DNA from: Heliocidaris erythrogramma
Lineage: Eukaryota; Echinodermata; Echinoidea; Camarodonta; Echinometridae
Length of the DNA: 64,000 bases
Direction of reading: 5' to 3'
Assembly (NCBI GenBank): GCA_025617745.1
Contig: CM046863.1
Coordinates: 5,268,015-5,332,014 of the forward strand
Positions 23,813-34,153 of the stretch are shown piece after piece. The notes beneath the pieces are model-generated. The model searched no databases. It was not told where the DNA came from and worked only from the letters and a program-made list of their open reading frames with translations. Position 1 is the first letter of the stretch, and every line of letters starts with the position of its first letter. Made by a program: the position numbers and the translations under genes.

Positions 23813-24965
23813 TTTCAGATTTCAGATTTCAGATTTAGATTTTATTTCATTACACTTTCATTTTTCAAAGTACATGTATATAACAATATGTATTATATGC
23901 AATCAATAATATTGACAACACAACTTAGTGCAGAAACGTTTTTGATCATTACAAGCAAAATTGAGTTGTAAGAAAAAAAAGTAACAGTAATGAAGACTAT
24001 ACATTAGATTAATTTTATGAAAATGATAATGAAAACAGAGACCAGCATAGAAGCATAGATTGTAGAAGCGCTGGTCCCTGGCAAAAGATAAATCATGAAT
24101 ACAGTACATAAAAAAACTAGACTGGGCAACCATGCATAAAATGCCAATAAAAGGGAAAAGGAAGATGACAGATACATGGCCATGGAAAGCAAAGACATCA
24201 TAAGCATAACACACTTTCCATCGAAGAGAAAGCATTGAAAACGCTGGGAATAGTAACAGTGGAAAGGAGTAAATTTTACAAAAACAGAAGAAGAAGGACA
24301 AAGTGACAGGGGGTGAGGAAGGGGGGGGGGGGAGGATCTGGAAGGTTTCATTTAATCTATAGATTTTGCTACACAGGTAAACAAGAATCACCATTGAGGG
24401 ATTCAACATTCATAAAAAGCAATAAGTGATTTTCTCAATTTACGTTTGAGTGTACTCAAACTTATACTGTCTCGTATATTTAAAGGGAGGGAATTCCAAA
24501 ATTTAGGAGCTGTATATGAAAAAGTATTCTGGGTTAATGCTGTACGAGTTCTTGGCAAGTGATATAGATTGATTTGTCTGGTGGGGTAATGATGGATCTC
24601 ATTATTTGCTGTAAATATATTATTGAAGACAGTGGGCAATTCATGATTATGATACTGAAACATAAGTACAGCAAGATTGAGGCGGTAAATATCATAAATA
24701 TTTAGTACATTATGAGAGTGAAAAAGACCATCAGTGTGGTGGCGATAAATAACATTACTTATAATTCACATAACCTTTTTCTGTAATAAAAAACTCTGTC
24801 TAACAGGCATGCCGCACTGTTTCCCCAGGCTAATATTCCATAATTAAGATATGGTAAAACTAGTGTGGAGTATAGTGATAGAAGTATGTTTGGCGGAAAA
24901 GACCATTTGAGTTTGTTAATCATACCTATGTTTCTGGTCCTAAAACAATATGCTAACTTTGATCA
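23813..24965 (-). pseudogene. LINE 3' fragment (ORF2 C-terminus and tail)
   Basis: The open part at 24,403-24,663 encodes 86 residues with the typical C-terminal LINE pattern: HYPTRQINLYHLPRTRT, then FWNSLPLNIRDSISLSTLKR. Upstream (24,780-24,870, minus) pieces equivalent to YLNYGILAWG and LLQKK are still legible. The 3' end carries a short tandem tail of TCTGAAA-type units at 23,813-23,842. The 5' portion is absent, as expected for a 5'-truncated non-LTR retrotransposon. Frame breaks show it is inactive. Confidence 0.75.
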
Positions 24966-25028
24966 AATAATTTTGAGAACTGCCTCCTGGGGAAAAGGCG
25001 CTTAGTAGAAAACCGGCAAATAATGATA

Positions 25029-25182
25029 TTTACCCACGCCGATGAAATCGGCAGGGTTATGTAAAGGGCTCCGTATGTTTACCCACGCCGATGAAATCGG
25101 CAGGGTTATGTAAAGGGCTCCGTATGTTTGTTTACCCACGCCGATGAAATCGGCAGGGTTATGTAAAGGGCTCCGTATGTTT
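25029..25182. repeat. Three tandem copies of an about 50 bp hairpin-bearing unit
   Basis: ACCCACGCCGATGAAATCGG, then CAGGGTTATGTAAAGGGCTC and CGTATG, starts at 25,032, 25,081 and 25,134. Each unit has the perfect stem GCCGAT-GAA-ATCGGC. Confidence 0.9.
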
Positions 25183-25242
25183 TTTTTTTTTTTGTTTGTT
25201 TGTTTGTTTGTTTGTTTGTTTGTTTGTTTGTTTGTTTGTTTG
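25183..25242. repeat. T tract and (TTTG)n microsatellite
   Basis: A T-run followed by about 13 TTTG units, adjoining the tandem hairpin repeats. Confidence 0.9.
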
Positions 25243-26139
25243 TGTACAAGATAACAAGAGAACGGGTGAACGGATTTGCACCAAATTTTCAGGAATGTTC
25301 AGAAAGTGACAGGAAAGAATCGATTAGATTTTGGTGATGATTGGTTGACCCCTGCAAATTCTGTGTGACCTTGAACTTTTGACCCTGTAGTAAAGTATAG
25401 GAACTTCAGTTCAGAGAGTGACAGGATAGAAACTAGAAAGTTTGATGACCCCAAACTTCGCCTGCCGATGCAGAAATATTTTGGTCAATCAAAACACTCA
25501 TTACTTCGTCTCACCAAAAATCTATTTCAGGTTTATGAATTTTAGAAGACTTTTAGACCCATTATTTGCTATTTCACTTCAAATCCGCACGAGCCTGCAA
25601 TGAATATTCAAAGCCAACGTATCCCAGCAACAAGGGATTTTTTCGCGCTTGAACTGTACTCTCGTATGCGAAATCGAAAGCGGCTAGGTATACGGTATAC
25701 GTATAGCCTAGCACGTCTAATTTCTCCTATTTCTTATCTTCTGTGCATTTCTGTTTATTTTCCCCGGTTCTTTCCACTTTGTTGTGGAAGTTTTTGTGAT
25801 TTATTTTATCCTGGTGGACGTGTAGTACGTGATTTTAATTGTTTTCGGTGAAAATCTGGTGCGTTTGTTCGACGTGAGTGAGTCTATCGCACTCGCGAGT
25901 GTCGCGTGTGTTGATCTGAGTGAGTGGCTGAGTAGCTGTAGTGTACGTACGTACGGCTGACTGTAGTACTGAGTGAGTAAGCTCTGTGCCTCGCATGCAT
26001 GCACGTCATTTTCAAGTCGAGATCCAACTTCTTTTGTCGTCATATTTATTTTATCCAAGCCCGATGAAAAAAAAAACAACCCGAATTGCAATGTAAAGAT
26101 AGAACATGAATACATTTACTAACACTGACATGACTGAAC

Positions 26140-26314
26140 CAAGGCCGTACGCAGCGGGGAGGGGGGGGGGGGGGGCAGTTGCCCCCCCCCCCAGAAATTT
26201 CAAAATCATACTTTTTTTTAATCGGGTTTTAGACTTCAAGTTATGGGTTCCTTTGAAAGCGATCATCTTGCCCCCCCCCCCCCCCCAGGAAAAAAATTTC
26301 TGCGTACGGCCTTG
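26140..26314. mobile_element. hAT-type miniature element with perfect 8 bp target duplication
   Basis: CAAGGCCGTACGCAG at the left and CTGCGTACGGCCTTG at the right are perfect inverted repeats, and GACTGAAC is present on both sides (26,132-26,139 and 26,315-26,322). Internal G and C runs pair with each other. An 8 bp duplication and CA-type end are characteristic of hAT elements. Non-coding. Confidence 0.9.
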
Positions 26315-26636
26315 GACTGAACACTGAATACAAATTGCTAACATTTTTTTTCTCACCACGCCACGCTCTCTGACATGTCTAATCAATTACTTTGAGGGGA
26401 GGGATGTTTCAATAATAAAATATCTTTTTCAGAAGAATTTTTTCAAGGGTGGGGACACACAAAGCTATGACCTGGATATGGCAAAATTTATTGGGGGGGG
26501 GGGGGGGGAGATGTGCCTCTTGTTATCCCCTTTGAATGGCTACTGCTTACAAAAATAATCGCAACAAAACAAAACCTATTGGGTTAAGGCGTGGGTCTGC
26601 CGCCTTTGACGGCCTTTCTAGTTTAATGTATGTTTC

Positions 26637-27736
26637 TTGAAACTTCGAGTTTTTCTGCTTCCAAACTTTTTGGACCCTATATCGGAACAATTTATCATTC
26701 AAGTCTATAAAGTTGAAAAACATTTACGGTCGGTTGACACTAAAAAGGCTTCAGGTCCAGATCAAATCCCACCTTGGATTCTTAAAGATTTCTCTCATAT
26801 TTTATGTGGACCAATTTGTTCAATTTTCAATGCCTCTATATATTGCTCAAGCATAATTATGTTCCTCCTATTTGGAAATCTGCAAACATTGTTACCATTC
26901 CTAAAGTCAATCCACCTGCACAGGAAAAATGATTTGCGGCCATCTCTTTGACCCCTGTGCTTGCTAAATTGTTAGAGAATTTTATTTACAATTGGTTGTG
27001 GAATGAATACTTACCTCATATTGATAAAAGCCAATTTGGCAGTATACCTGGTTCGTCAACAGTTTTAGCTCTTATTGATTTATGTCATAACTGGTACTTT
27101 TTAACTGATTCTAAAAAACAAGCACTTCAAGTTTTATTAGTAGATTTTTCTAAAGCGTTTGATCGAATTAACCATGAAATTATAATTGACAAACTTACTA
27201 GATTGGGTATAAATAGAGTTATTGTAAACTGGATTCAAGCTTTCCTATGTCATAGGAAACAGAGAGTGAAATTAGGTGATACCACATCAGAATGGTCTTT
27301 CATAAATGGAGGAGTTCCTCAAGGTACAAAACTTGGGCCTCTTTTGTTTATAATTATGTTAACTGATCTCCAACCGGTCTTACCCGTAGTTAAATACGTT
27401 GATGATACCACTGTTTATGATGTTCTAAAACCAGGTCAAAATGGATTACTTCAGGAATCTTTGAATGATATGATAAAATGGACTAGTGATAATTGCATGG
27501 CCATTAATCCAAAGAAAACTAAGCAGTTGATCATTAATTTTACTAGAAATGAGTATGATGTAAACTTGACAATGAATAATGAACATATTGAACAAGTTCA
27601 TGAAGCAAAATTATTAGGTGTTTGGATTAACGATAAACTTAACTGGGATACCCATGTTAACGATATTTATTCTAAAGCAGCAAAACGGTTATATTTATTG
27701 ATCCAACTTCGTAGGGCTGGCCTGTGCAAAAAGTGA
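26637..27736 (+). pseudogene. LINE reverse transcriptase (broken), plus strand
   Basis: Part of an APE-type non-LTR retrotransposon ORF2. The first piece (26,637-26,951) has KASGPDQIPPWILK, the RT finger region; the frame then shifts and the second piece (26,948-27,736, 262 residues) carries the RT palm. It shows DFSKAFDRINHE, GGVPQGTKLGPLLF and the catalytic YVDDTT at about residues 151-156 of the piece. Another frame change near 27,736 separates it from later coding at 27,740-28,100 (SVLEYACQV, LLESVQKRALRII). The endonuclease domain is missing, so the copy is 5'-truncated as well as frameshifted. It converges on the TRIM-like gene. Confidence 0.9.
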
Positions 27737-28397
27737 TTTGTGCAAATATTATACAACTTGTATTAGGTCTGTCCTAGAGTATGCTTGTCAGGTATCCCAT
27801 GAGGGCCTAACCAAGGAACAAAGTGATCTACTGGAATCTGTTCAGAAACGAGCTTTACGAATAATTGATCCATGCAGAGTTAAACTATGATGATGCAATT
27901 AATGTTTTTGGTTTACAAACCTTGAAAGATCGTACAGAACATATGTGTTCGTGTCTATTTACCCTGATGCAGAGTTCTACTCATAAATTGCATGACCTTT
28001 TGCCGGAAAAAAGGACAACAGATATGTATTACGTAACAGTTAACCGTTTTCTTTACCCAGATGTAAAACAAACAGATGCAAAAATAGTTTTGTTCCTTGG
28101 TGATTGTACCATTTACAGTAATCTGTCAATGTTGTGTCCTCTAGGGTCTTTTTGTTTTTGTTTTTGTGTTTTTCCACTCTTTTTATGGCCGGGTTATTTC
28201 AGTCTCTTGGAGCGTATTCAAAATTTACTTCCCATTTATTTCTATAAGATTCATTTACTCATTCAATATACTTCTTTGTCATATATATATATTTATATTG
28301 TGTATACACATTATATTTGTTAAATTGTATTAAACCAAATATATGATTTTATTTTAGTTGCAATAAATGAATCAATCAATCAATCAATCAAATCAAT
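27737..28397 (+). mobile_element. LINE 3' part and (AATC)n tail
   Basis: Continuation of the plus-strand LINE. Fragments of the C-terminal ORF2 region lie near 27,770-27,890, then an AT-rich 3' UTR, ending in AATAAATG followed by an (AATC)n run at 28,368-28,395. Short tandem tails of this sort mark the 3' end of several LINE clades. An open frame at 27,865-28,323 is mostly AT-rich UTR translation and is not a separate gene. Confidence 0.75.
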
Positions 28398-28401
28398 TTA
28401 T
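28396..28401 (-). terminator. Polyadenylation signal AATAAA of the TRIM-like gene
   Basis: TTTATT on the plus strand (AATAAA on the minus), about 70 bases downstream of the TRIM-like stop codon. The gene 3' end therefore abuts the LINE tail. Confidence 0.55.
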
Positions 28402-28471
28402 TGCAAAGGCTGGAATTCCCCATAATTATGCTTCTTTATCAATCAGAGGCTTATCATGTTTATCATGCTTA

Positions 28472-30112
28472 TCACAACACACATACTTTCTTGTATACTA
28501 ATATTCTTTGCTCATCACACAAGACAAGCTTTCCAGAGGGGGTCACCAAGCAGGCACTTCGGTAGAAAGAAACACTTGGGTCTTCATACCCTACAATGCC
28601 TTTCGCCTGGATGGCTCCATTCGAAGACATCTGACCTACACTACACCTACCGCTCCTCTTGTTCCAGTTTGTAACGTAGATCGTGTCGGTTAGTGTTTCG
28701 GATCGGAACAAAGAGAAGTCCCCTTCGTCGTAGGTGAAAGACATTGTTTCTCCATTTCTGGCAATGATCGTGACCTCGCATTCGCCGCTCCTCGCGATAA
28801 CGCTCCCGTTAGACAATGCATGAATCCGACCACGTACTTCCTTCCCCGTGAAGGATATAGTTTTCTCTATCTCCCCATCTGCAGGATTGATGACGTAGAT
28901 GTTGGACTGTCCATAGAGAGCGGCAAGGATCTTTCCATCCGGGTCAACATCGACGTACGCGTAATCATGCGAGACGTTCCTGGGTATGGGGATGGTGCGG
29001 ATTTGATTCCAGTTTTCGTCGTGTATTGTTATGCAATCCTCCAAAATGTCCCCGGTACATTCTTTGCGGAACTTCCCGCACGCGACCCTCTTCCTATCAA
29101 TAGAGGAACAGGAGACAAAGAATGTATCTGGTTTACCGGCAACTACCCTTGTGGATGTACCTTCAGTAAGATCAATGACGTATAGGCCTTGATCAGTTGG
29201 ATCGAAATTCGTTACAGCAATACTATCGTAACCTACCAAACCGACAAACTTCGGCACTTTCACCGAATTTCTGATTGTCTTTACCTCAATAGTTTTGAAG
29301 AGTTTCCACTGCCCTGAAGGATATTCTAATCTCCCGCAGAATGAACTGTTGATGTAGCCTTTGACGAACCTGAGACCCTCCAGGGTGTGTTCCAACCTCC
29401 CAGCTGATTCGCATCCATCTTCATCGTGTAGACAACGAAGTAATTCTAAGACTTTTCGAGCATTTTTCATTAAATATCTATCATCTTTTATTACTCCTCT
29501 GATCTTTTTACTCTTTTCACGGGCCATGTCGCGTGTCCCTTCGAATTCCTTTTCTAAATTATTAAGCCTCATTTCGATACTTGAAATGTCCTCAAGAATC
29601 TCACGTTTCTGCTCCTTCAAAGGCATCATCTGTTTATCAGCGGATCGGCAACAATATCTCAATCTTTCCTCCCTCTCCTCATTTATTATCCGAATCTTTT
29701 CATCTGCCTCTTCATTGATCATACGTTCCTTTTCTCCCTTTATGCTCATTTCCCTCTCAATTTGATCGTCGTAAGCATTTTCTACGGCTTTTCGAATCGA
29801 CGCCAGACGGGAATCTGTAATTTTCTTGCAAGATTGTATACGCGCATCAAGTTGGCATAAAAGGTTGTTCGCCTCTTCCACTCCTATATATGTCGGTTCC
29901 TTGTCTGTCTTCATTTCGTTCAGGAGATCCTCGATGTTCTCGAGAGTGCATGGGTCATGGCTGTCGGTAGCGCACTGATGGCAAATAGCAATCACATGAT
30001 ATTCGCAGAAGAATTTGATTGGCTTGCTGTGCATGTCACATGACCATGTCGTGTCACACTTTTCCTTGCTCACCGGGTGTTGCTCAGATGGCTCTGAGAA
30101 ATTGGACGCCAT
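28472..30112 (-). CDS. TRIM-like protein: B-box, coiled coil, C-terminal beta-propeller-like region
   Basis: The 546-residue ORF is uninterrupted. Residues 19-56 form a B-box 2 zinc-binding module with C25, H28, C36, H39, C44, C47 and H52 in the usual spacing. Residues about 60-220 are charged and heptad-like (EKERMINEEADEKIRIINEE), consistent with the TRIM coiled coil used for dimerisation. Residues about 270-545 have repeated YVIDL / YVINPADGE / YVTNW strands resembling the NHL-type propeller region of TRIM2/3/56-like proteins. No RING finger lies in this exon. Upstream of the ATG the frame stays open to a good 3' splice site (AG at 30,131-30,132), so a RING or 5' UTR exon could lie further right; none was identified. 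Family members are ubiquitin ligases or adaptors in innate immunity or RNA regulation; for this protein the role is inferred. It is the only host-type gene supported here. Confidence 0.85.
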   Translation of the reverse strand: MASNFSEPSEQHPVSKEKCDTTWSCDMHSKPIKFFCEYHVIAICHQCATDSHDPCTLENIEDLLNEMKTDKEPTYIGVEEANNLLCQLDARIQSCKKITDSRLASIRKAVENAYDDQIEREMSIKGEKERMINEEADEKIRIINEEREERLRYCCRSADKQMMPLKEQKREILEDISSIEMRLNNLEKEFEGTRDMAREKSKKIRGVIKDDRYLMKNARKVLELLRCLHDEDGCESAGRLEHTLEGLRFVKGYINSSFCGRLEYPSGQWKLFKTIEVKTIRNSVKVPKFVGLVGYDSIAVTNFDPTDQGLYVIDLTEGTSTRVVAGKPDTFFVSCSSIDRKRVACGKFRKECTGDILEDCITIHDENWNQIRTIPIPRNVSHDYAYVDVDPDGKILAALYGQSNIYVINPADGEIEKTISFTGKEVRGRIHALSNGSVIARSGECEVTIIARNGETMSFTYDEGDFSLFRSETLTDTIYVTNWNKRSGRCSVGQMSSNGAIQAKGIVGYEDPSVSFYRSACLVTPSGKLVLCDEQRILVYKKVCVL

Positions 30113-30130
30113 TTCATCTAGCCGAGCGAC

Positions 30131-30150
30131 CTATAAACAAATGAAGCGAA
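30131..30150 (-). promoter_or_regulatory. Candidate 3' splice site upstream of the TRIM-like ORF
   Basis: On the minus strand a T-rich stretch ending TTTGTTTATAG precedes GTCGCTCGG and the ATG 19 bases later. It implies at least one upstream exon. Confidence 0.5.
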
Positions 30151-30598
30151 ATTTAATGAATTACATTTTTGATGACAGATACGATTAAATTATACGCCGT
30201 GTTACCAAAAAGACAATGATGTTGCATGTTGATCGAAGTTGGAACAACGGTATGGTACGAGTTAGAATGCATTATTCGATTGGCCGTCAACAGAAACTTG
30301 CACTGAATCTTTTTGGGAGGCGTGTATGTGTGTTTGTTTGTGACCAACAAATGATCGTATTCTACGAAAGCGGAAAACCAGTTGATTCTACAGGCATTCA
30401 CAAAATTGATTACCAATCGGTGACAAATCTACGGAGGTAACCCCCCTCACTCGGGGGAAAAAGAAAGGGGGCAAAGTAAAAAAGGGAAGGAGATGGCGTG
30501 GTGATTGATTGAAGCAAGGTTTTTATTCATTTCATATCCAAATTTCCATAGTACAAAACAATATAATTTGAAAGTACAAAATCAAGAAATGAAAAAAG

Positions 30599-31285
30599 CC
30601 CGGTGGAGCCACTCGCTCGCAGAGGGAGACGTGTATGGCCGTTACCACAAAATAACCCCATTTTGCAGTCAATTTCAAGGACATTTTGTGAAATTTAACC
30701 CCCCCCTCCCCCCCCCCTTTTACGTCAAAACAAGGACAAAATGGTATTTTGTAATACCCCTATTTATAAGATTGTAAGGGCACTTTCGCTAACTTACCCG
30801 CTATTTTACCATATTTCAAGGACAAGACATTTATACCCTTTTTATAAAGTTTTTATAAAGGTGTCCAAGACCCGATTCCTCGAATTACAAGTTCACACAC
30901 ATGTAATATTCAGTTCACTAAGTTCACTAAGTTCAGTCCTATTTCAGTACATATGAATTTTTTGATGTGCTTCAATTTAACACGTGTTTCTATATGGGGG
31001 CCCGAATTACTCGTGTGTGCCCTGATGGGATTTTTTTCTCAACGATGAGCAGGCCCTCCCCGGCGCCGGCCGGCCCGCAGCTAGCGACTCGGCTCCGGGA
31101 TTTTTCTTCCAGGGTTTTGCTTCCCTTTTCCTGACCCCTACTTTTTATCAATTTAGAGGACACCTGCACACCCCTATTTCCTATATTTCGAGGAATATCC
31201 TGTCCGTTAACGTTACTTTACCCCTTTTCCCGCGGTATTGGTTTTGGTTTTGGATCCCTAAGTCACATTGAGTGGCTCCACCGGG
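30599..31285. mobile_element. hAT-like element with CCCGGTGGAGCCACT ends
   Basis: CCCGGTGGAGCCACTC at the left is mirrored by GAGTGGCTCCACCGGG at the right. The flanks GAAAAAAG and GAAAAAGG match at 7 of 8 bases, consistent with an 8 bp duplication. The interior repeats a TTTCAAGGACA phrase and has a C-run at 30,700-30,717. No transposase frame. Confidence 0.7.
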
Positions 31286-31489
31286 GAAAAAGGAACCTAC
31301 TGCAAAGCATAGCTTGTTTGTGTAGGTTCTCAAGAATGAATATAACATTAACATAATTATCGCTTATAAAATCGAAGATTGGAAGTGAAATACATATTTG
31401 AAAAAATATATATATTTTAGCATATCTCTCATAGCAACATAATTAATCAAATAGTCATGAAATCCTGTATTTATAATGATGAAAAATTT

Positions 31490-31739
31490 CATAGGAAGAT
31501 GCTGTACACTAAAGAACAAATGACAAGACAGGACTCAGAGGACAAGAAACTGACAAGATAATACGAGACAGAACAGGACAAGACATGACAAGATAAAACC
31601 AGCATATGACAACACAGGACAAAACAAGACCCAAACAAAAGAGAGAAAAGGGGGGAAAGAAGAAAAAGGTCAAACAAAAATCAAGAAAACAAGACAGAAC
31701 AAAAACAAAACTACACTAGAAGAAAAAAAAGAAGAAAGA
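31490..31739. repeat. Purine-rich low-complexity sequence (GACAAGACA-like)
   Basis: Imperfect repeats of ACAAGACAGGAC type followed by AAAGAAGAAA runs, just beyond the LINE 3' fragment on its right. Confidence 0.6.
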
Positions 31740-32205
31740 GTGACTTTAACTCATAGATGAACTGTACTTTTGAAGTAAAAGTTTTTTAAACCCTCTACTG
31801 AAACTAAAATGTGTGGCTTCATTTCCGATTGGATCTGAAAGAGAGTTCTAGAGTCTGACCCAGTAAATATAAACATGTTATTTGAAATCAATGTTCTCGT
31901 TATTGGTAGATAAAAAAGCCCGGCAGACCTAGTAGGGTAGTGATCAATATTGAGATTCTTTGAAAATGGTGAATAAAATACATTGCGCAGTTCGTTTCTA
32001 TTTAATTTATACATAAATATTCCAAGATTATAACTATATAAATCACTGATCTTTAGTATGCTATGTTCATGAAAGAGTGCATCGGTGTGCGCTCGGTAAC
32101 CCGAATGACATATAACACGCAGCGCTTTTTTCTGTAGAAGTAAAACTCTTTTTAATCGATAGTCGGAACAACTGCCCCATGTTACTGTACCATTTGCTGC
32201 AGTAT
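31740..32205 (-). pseudogene. LINE 3' fragment (ORF2 C-terminus)
   Basis: Minus-strand reading shows WGSCSDYRLKRVLLLQKKAL, then ICHSGYRAHTDALF and HYPTRSAGLFYLPITRT, the usual C-terminal LINE ORF2 pattern. The best open piece is 31,751-32,014 (87 residues); a frame change near its end gives a non-homologous tail. 5'-truncated and inactive. Related in style, but not identical, to the fragment at 24,403. Confidence 0.75.
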
Positions 32206-32490
32206 GCTACAAAGAATAAATGAAAATAAACAAAAAGTTATCGCTCTCATTGCTGTTTAGTTTGATTGAAACTCTATAGCAAAAATCTGTGACTCGTCCA
32301 ACCAGAAGATCCCGTTATCAAAAACTTAATCAATTCAAAAACAACTTCATCAAGCATTGAAACTTCTTACCAGTATCTTTATGTATCATAAACATCCATG
32401 ATTCCGTTGTGTCAAAGAGTCATCTGCAATGCCTGATCAGTTACATTTTCTCTCATGTACATACCCAGTCCGCCTCGTTTAACTATCAGT

Positions 32491-32627
32491 GCCCTGTTTC
32501 ATAAAACATATCATAAGTAACAAGTGCCGAAACTCTATTATAAATGTGCTTATACGCTAATCAAATGCAGTTATTCCAGTATAGCTTGCAACATTTATTG
32601 TAGCTTAATGTGTTATATGAACAGGAT
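32491..32627. mobile_element. Decayed foldback element related to that at 4826
   Basis: The left end GCCCTGTTTCATAAAA matches the 4826 element, and TTATATGAACAGG near 32,613 is a decayed right end. The core resembles the CTAATCAAATGCAG version of the family motif. Confidence 0.5.
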
Positions 32628-32916
32628 TCAGCTAGGCTTACTCAGCCGTGGTCATCCATAACCAGATGCGGGCATGGTCTATAGAGGCAATGTACAGAAA
32701 TGTCGTTTGCTTTTCTCGATTCACTAGTTTCAGAACAATGTAACCGAAATAGAATGAGAGATATAATCTAGCTTCACGTATACAAAAAAAAAACAACAAA
32801 AAAACATGAAGCAGACTGGCACAATAGCAAAATGGTTGAACAGGTCATTAAAAAAATATATCGCTTTAGCAAAATATGCACTGCAGTGCCTATGGGATCC
32901 CAACTTCGCGTTGGTA

Positions 32917-33168
32917 AGATAATATTGGATATTTATATAGCGCTCATATCCACCTATGGTGCTCAAGGCGCTCCAGTATTACCCTGGCTTTAGCCCAGCT
33001 GCCCTATAAGGCGCTTGAAAGCATTCAAGGAATAAATTCCTACCAGGTACCCATTTACTACACCTGGGTGGAGAGTGGCAAATGTAGATTAATGTCTTGA
33101 CAAAGGACATTAGTGCCGCGGCGGGACTCGAACCGCGAACCATGAGATCCACAGTCTGGTGACATATC
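32917..33168 (-). mobile_element. tRNA-derived SINE, body and B box (split by Gypsy insertion)
   Basis: On the minus strand a pol III B box GGTTCGAGTCC is present (33,124-33,134), inside a tRNA-like stretch. The body runs to a TATATAAATATCC tail near 32,930. The A-box half of the same SINE lies at 42,961-42,985, on the other side of the 9.8 kb Gypsy element. Joining the two flanks across the duplicated TATC gives an uninterrupted tRNA-like head. Confidence 0.75.
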
Positions 33169-33170
33169 TT

Positions 33171-33485
33171 TGGTGGTCGAGTACATTTATCATCAAATGT
33201 ATTACTTAAAATACCAGCTACCATCAGCACATTCCACTTACATACAGATCTTACCTTACATAAACTTGTGTATCCACACGAACGACGTCTCACTCCAAAA
33301 CTGCTCTCGCTCTCGTGATCCCACGTATATCCCGGCCTGTGTCGCCCTCTATCGTCACGTATGTGTACTGTGTGTCGTCATCATAGCTGTGTGTCGTCAT
33401 AGTTGTGTGTCGTCATAGCTGTGTGTCGTCATAGCTACCTGTAGCCCGCCCGCTCCTGTTATAGGCCGTTACATCGTATACAACA
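33171..33485 (-). repeat. Gypsy-1 3' LTR
   Basis: 315 bp, starting TGTTGTATACG and ending CACCA on the minus strand (TG...CA). It matches the right LTR at every position I compared. The shared sequence extends two bases further left (TT), and with those the flanking TATC repeats line up as a target duplication. Confidence 0.95.
33369..33434. repeat. Four 16 bp repeats inside the Gypsy-1 LTR
   Basis: CTGTGTGTCGTCATAG occurs four times with period 16, the first with a 3 bp CAT insertion. The other LTR has the same array at about 42,844-42,909. On the element's strand the repeats read TATGACGACACACAG, lie in the early U3 region and could act as enhancer units; this is inference. Confidence 0.8.
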
Positions 33486-33496
33486 TTCCCCCCGGT
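33486..33496 (-). promoter_or_regulatory. Gypsy-1 polypurine tract
   Basis: CCGGGGGGAA on the minus strand, immediately before the TG of the 3' LTR: the position of the plus-strand primer in LTR retrotransposons. Confidence 0.8.
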
Positions 33497-34153
33497 TGTC
33501 TCAAAAAGGCCGGGGGGAAGTCTCTTGTCCCCGTTAAATTATTAACATTTTAACATTCTTTCTTTTTTTTTTTAGTTGAAATACTCAAGAAATTCCCCAC
33601 AACATAACATTATACATCATTACATTTTCTTGATATAAATTTTTGTTCAGTTGAAATATTCATGAATTTCCCACAACATAACATTATGATTAAGTACTGC
33701 AATTATTACATTCTTACATTGTTTTTTCACATCCATTTTTTTTCTTCTAAATAATATCTTTAAAATTTCCATCAGCACACCTTATTCGCCCACGCGCGCA
33801 CATTTTTATATATATGTAGGTCGAATATGGCGGAGGGACTTGCATACCCCTGCAAATTTCAACACGTAAATCAAACAATCAATACATAGAATTTACTGAA
33901 TAGAATTTGCAATAAACAAACAAACGAACCATACGGAGAACACAAGTGTTCGAAAAACCACGGGGGTATGAAAACTCGTACCGGAGTATTTACAAAGCAA
34001 CTGTTATAACATGGTGTTCCATATATGGCATATAAAGTGAAACATAAATACATACATAAACATATATTGGGGTTGCAGGGGGGTGCAAGAGCTGGTATGG
34101 AAAAACGGAATAATAAACAAAACGCGCGCAACTTATCTGGCAAAATCCTGAAA
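33497..34153. other. Gypsy-1 3' untranslated region
   Basis: Non-coding interval between the TatD-like ORF and the PPT. It contains an imperfect duplication: AGTTGAAATACTCAAGAAAT at 33,574 and AGTTGAAATATTCATGAATT at 33,650, each followed by a CCCACAACATAACATTAT phrase. Confidence 0.6.

Larger units (their letters stand above)
25029..26624 (+). mobile_element. Candidate non-autonomous Helitron, right end visible
   Basis: The sequence at 26,590-26,624 is GCGTGGGTCTGCCGCC, then TTTGACGGCCTTTCTAG followed by T. That gives a small GCCG/CGGC stem a few bases before a CTAG end next to T, the layout of Helitron 3' ends. The left part holds the tandem hairpin units and (TTTG)n. I could not define the 5' TC end, and no Rep/helicase is present, so the left boundary is a placeholder. 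Confidence 0.35.

Noticed and set aside
27865..28323. 152-codon frame after the plus-strand LINE RT
   Set aside because: Its first part overlaps decayed LINE coding sequence in the wrong frame, and the rest translates the AT-rich 3' UTR.
28820..29185. 121-codon plus-strand frame opposite the TRIM-like exon
   Set aside because: Antisense shadow of the propeller-coding region.
33170..33418. 82-codon frame present twice (also 42,645-42,893)
   Set aside because: The identical frame is explained by identical LTR DNA; it is antisense to the element and not a conserved gene.
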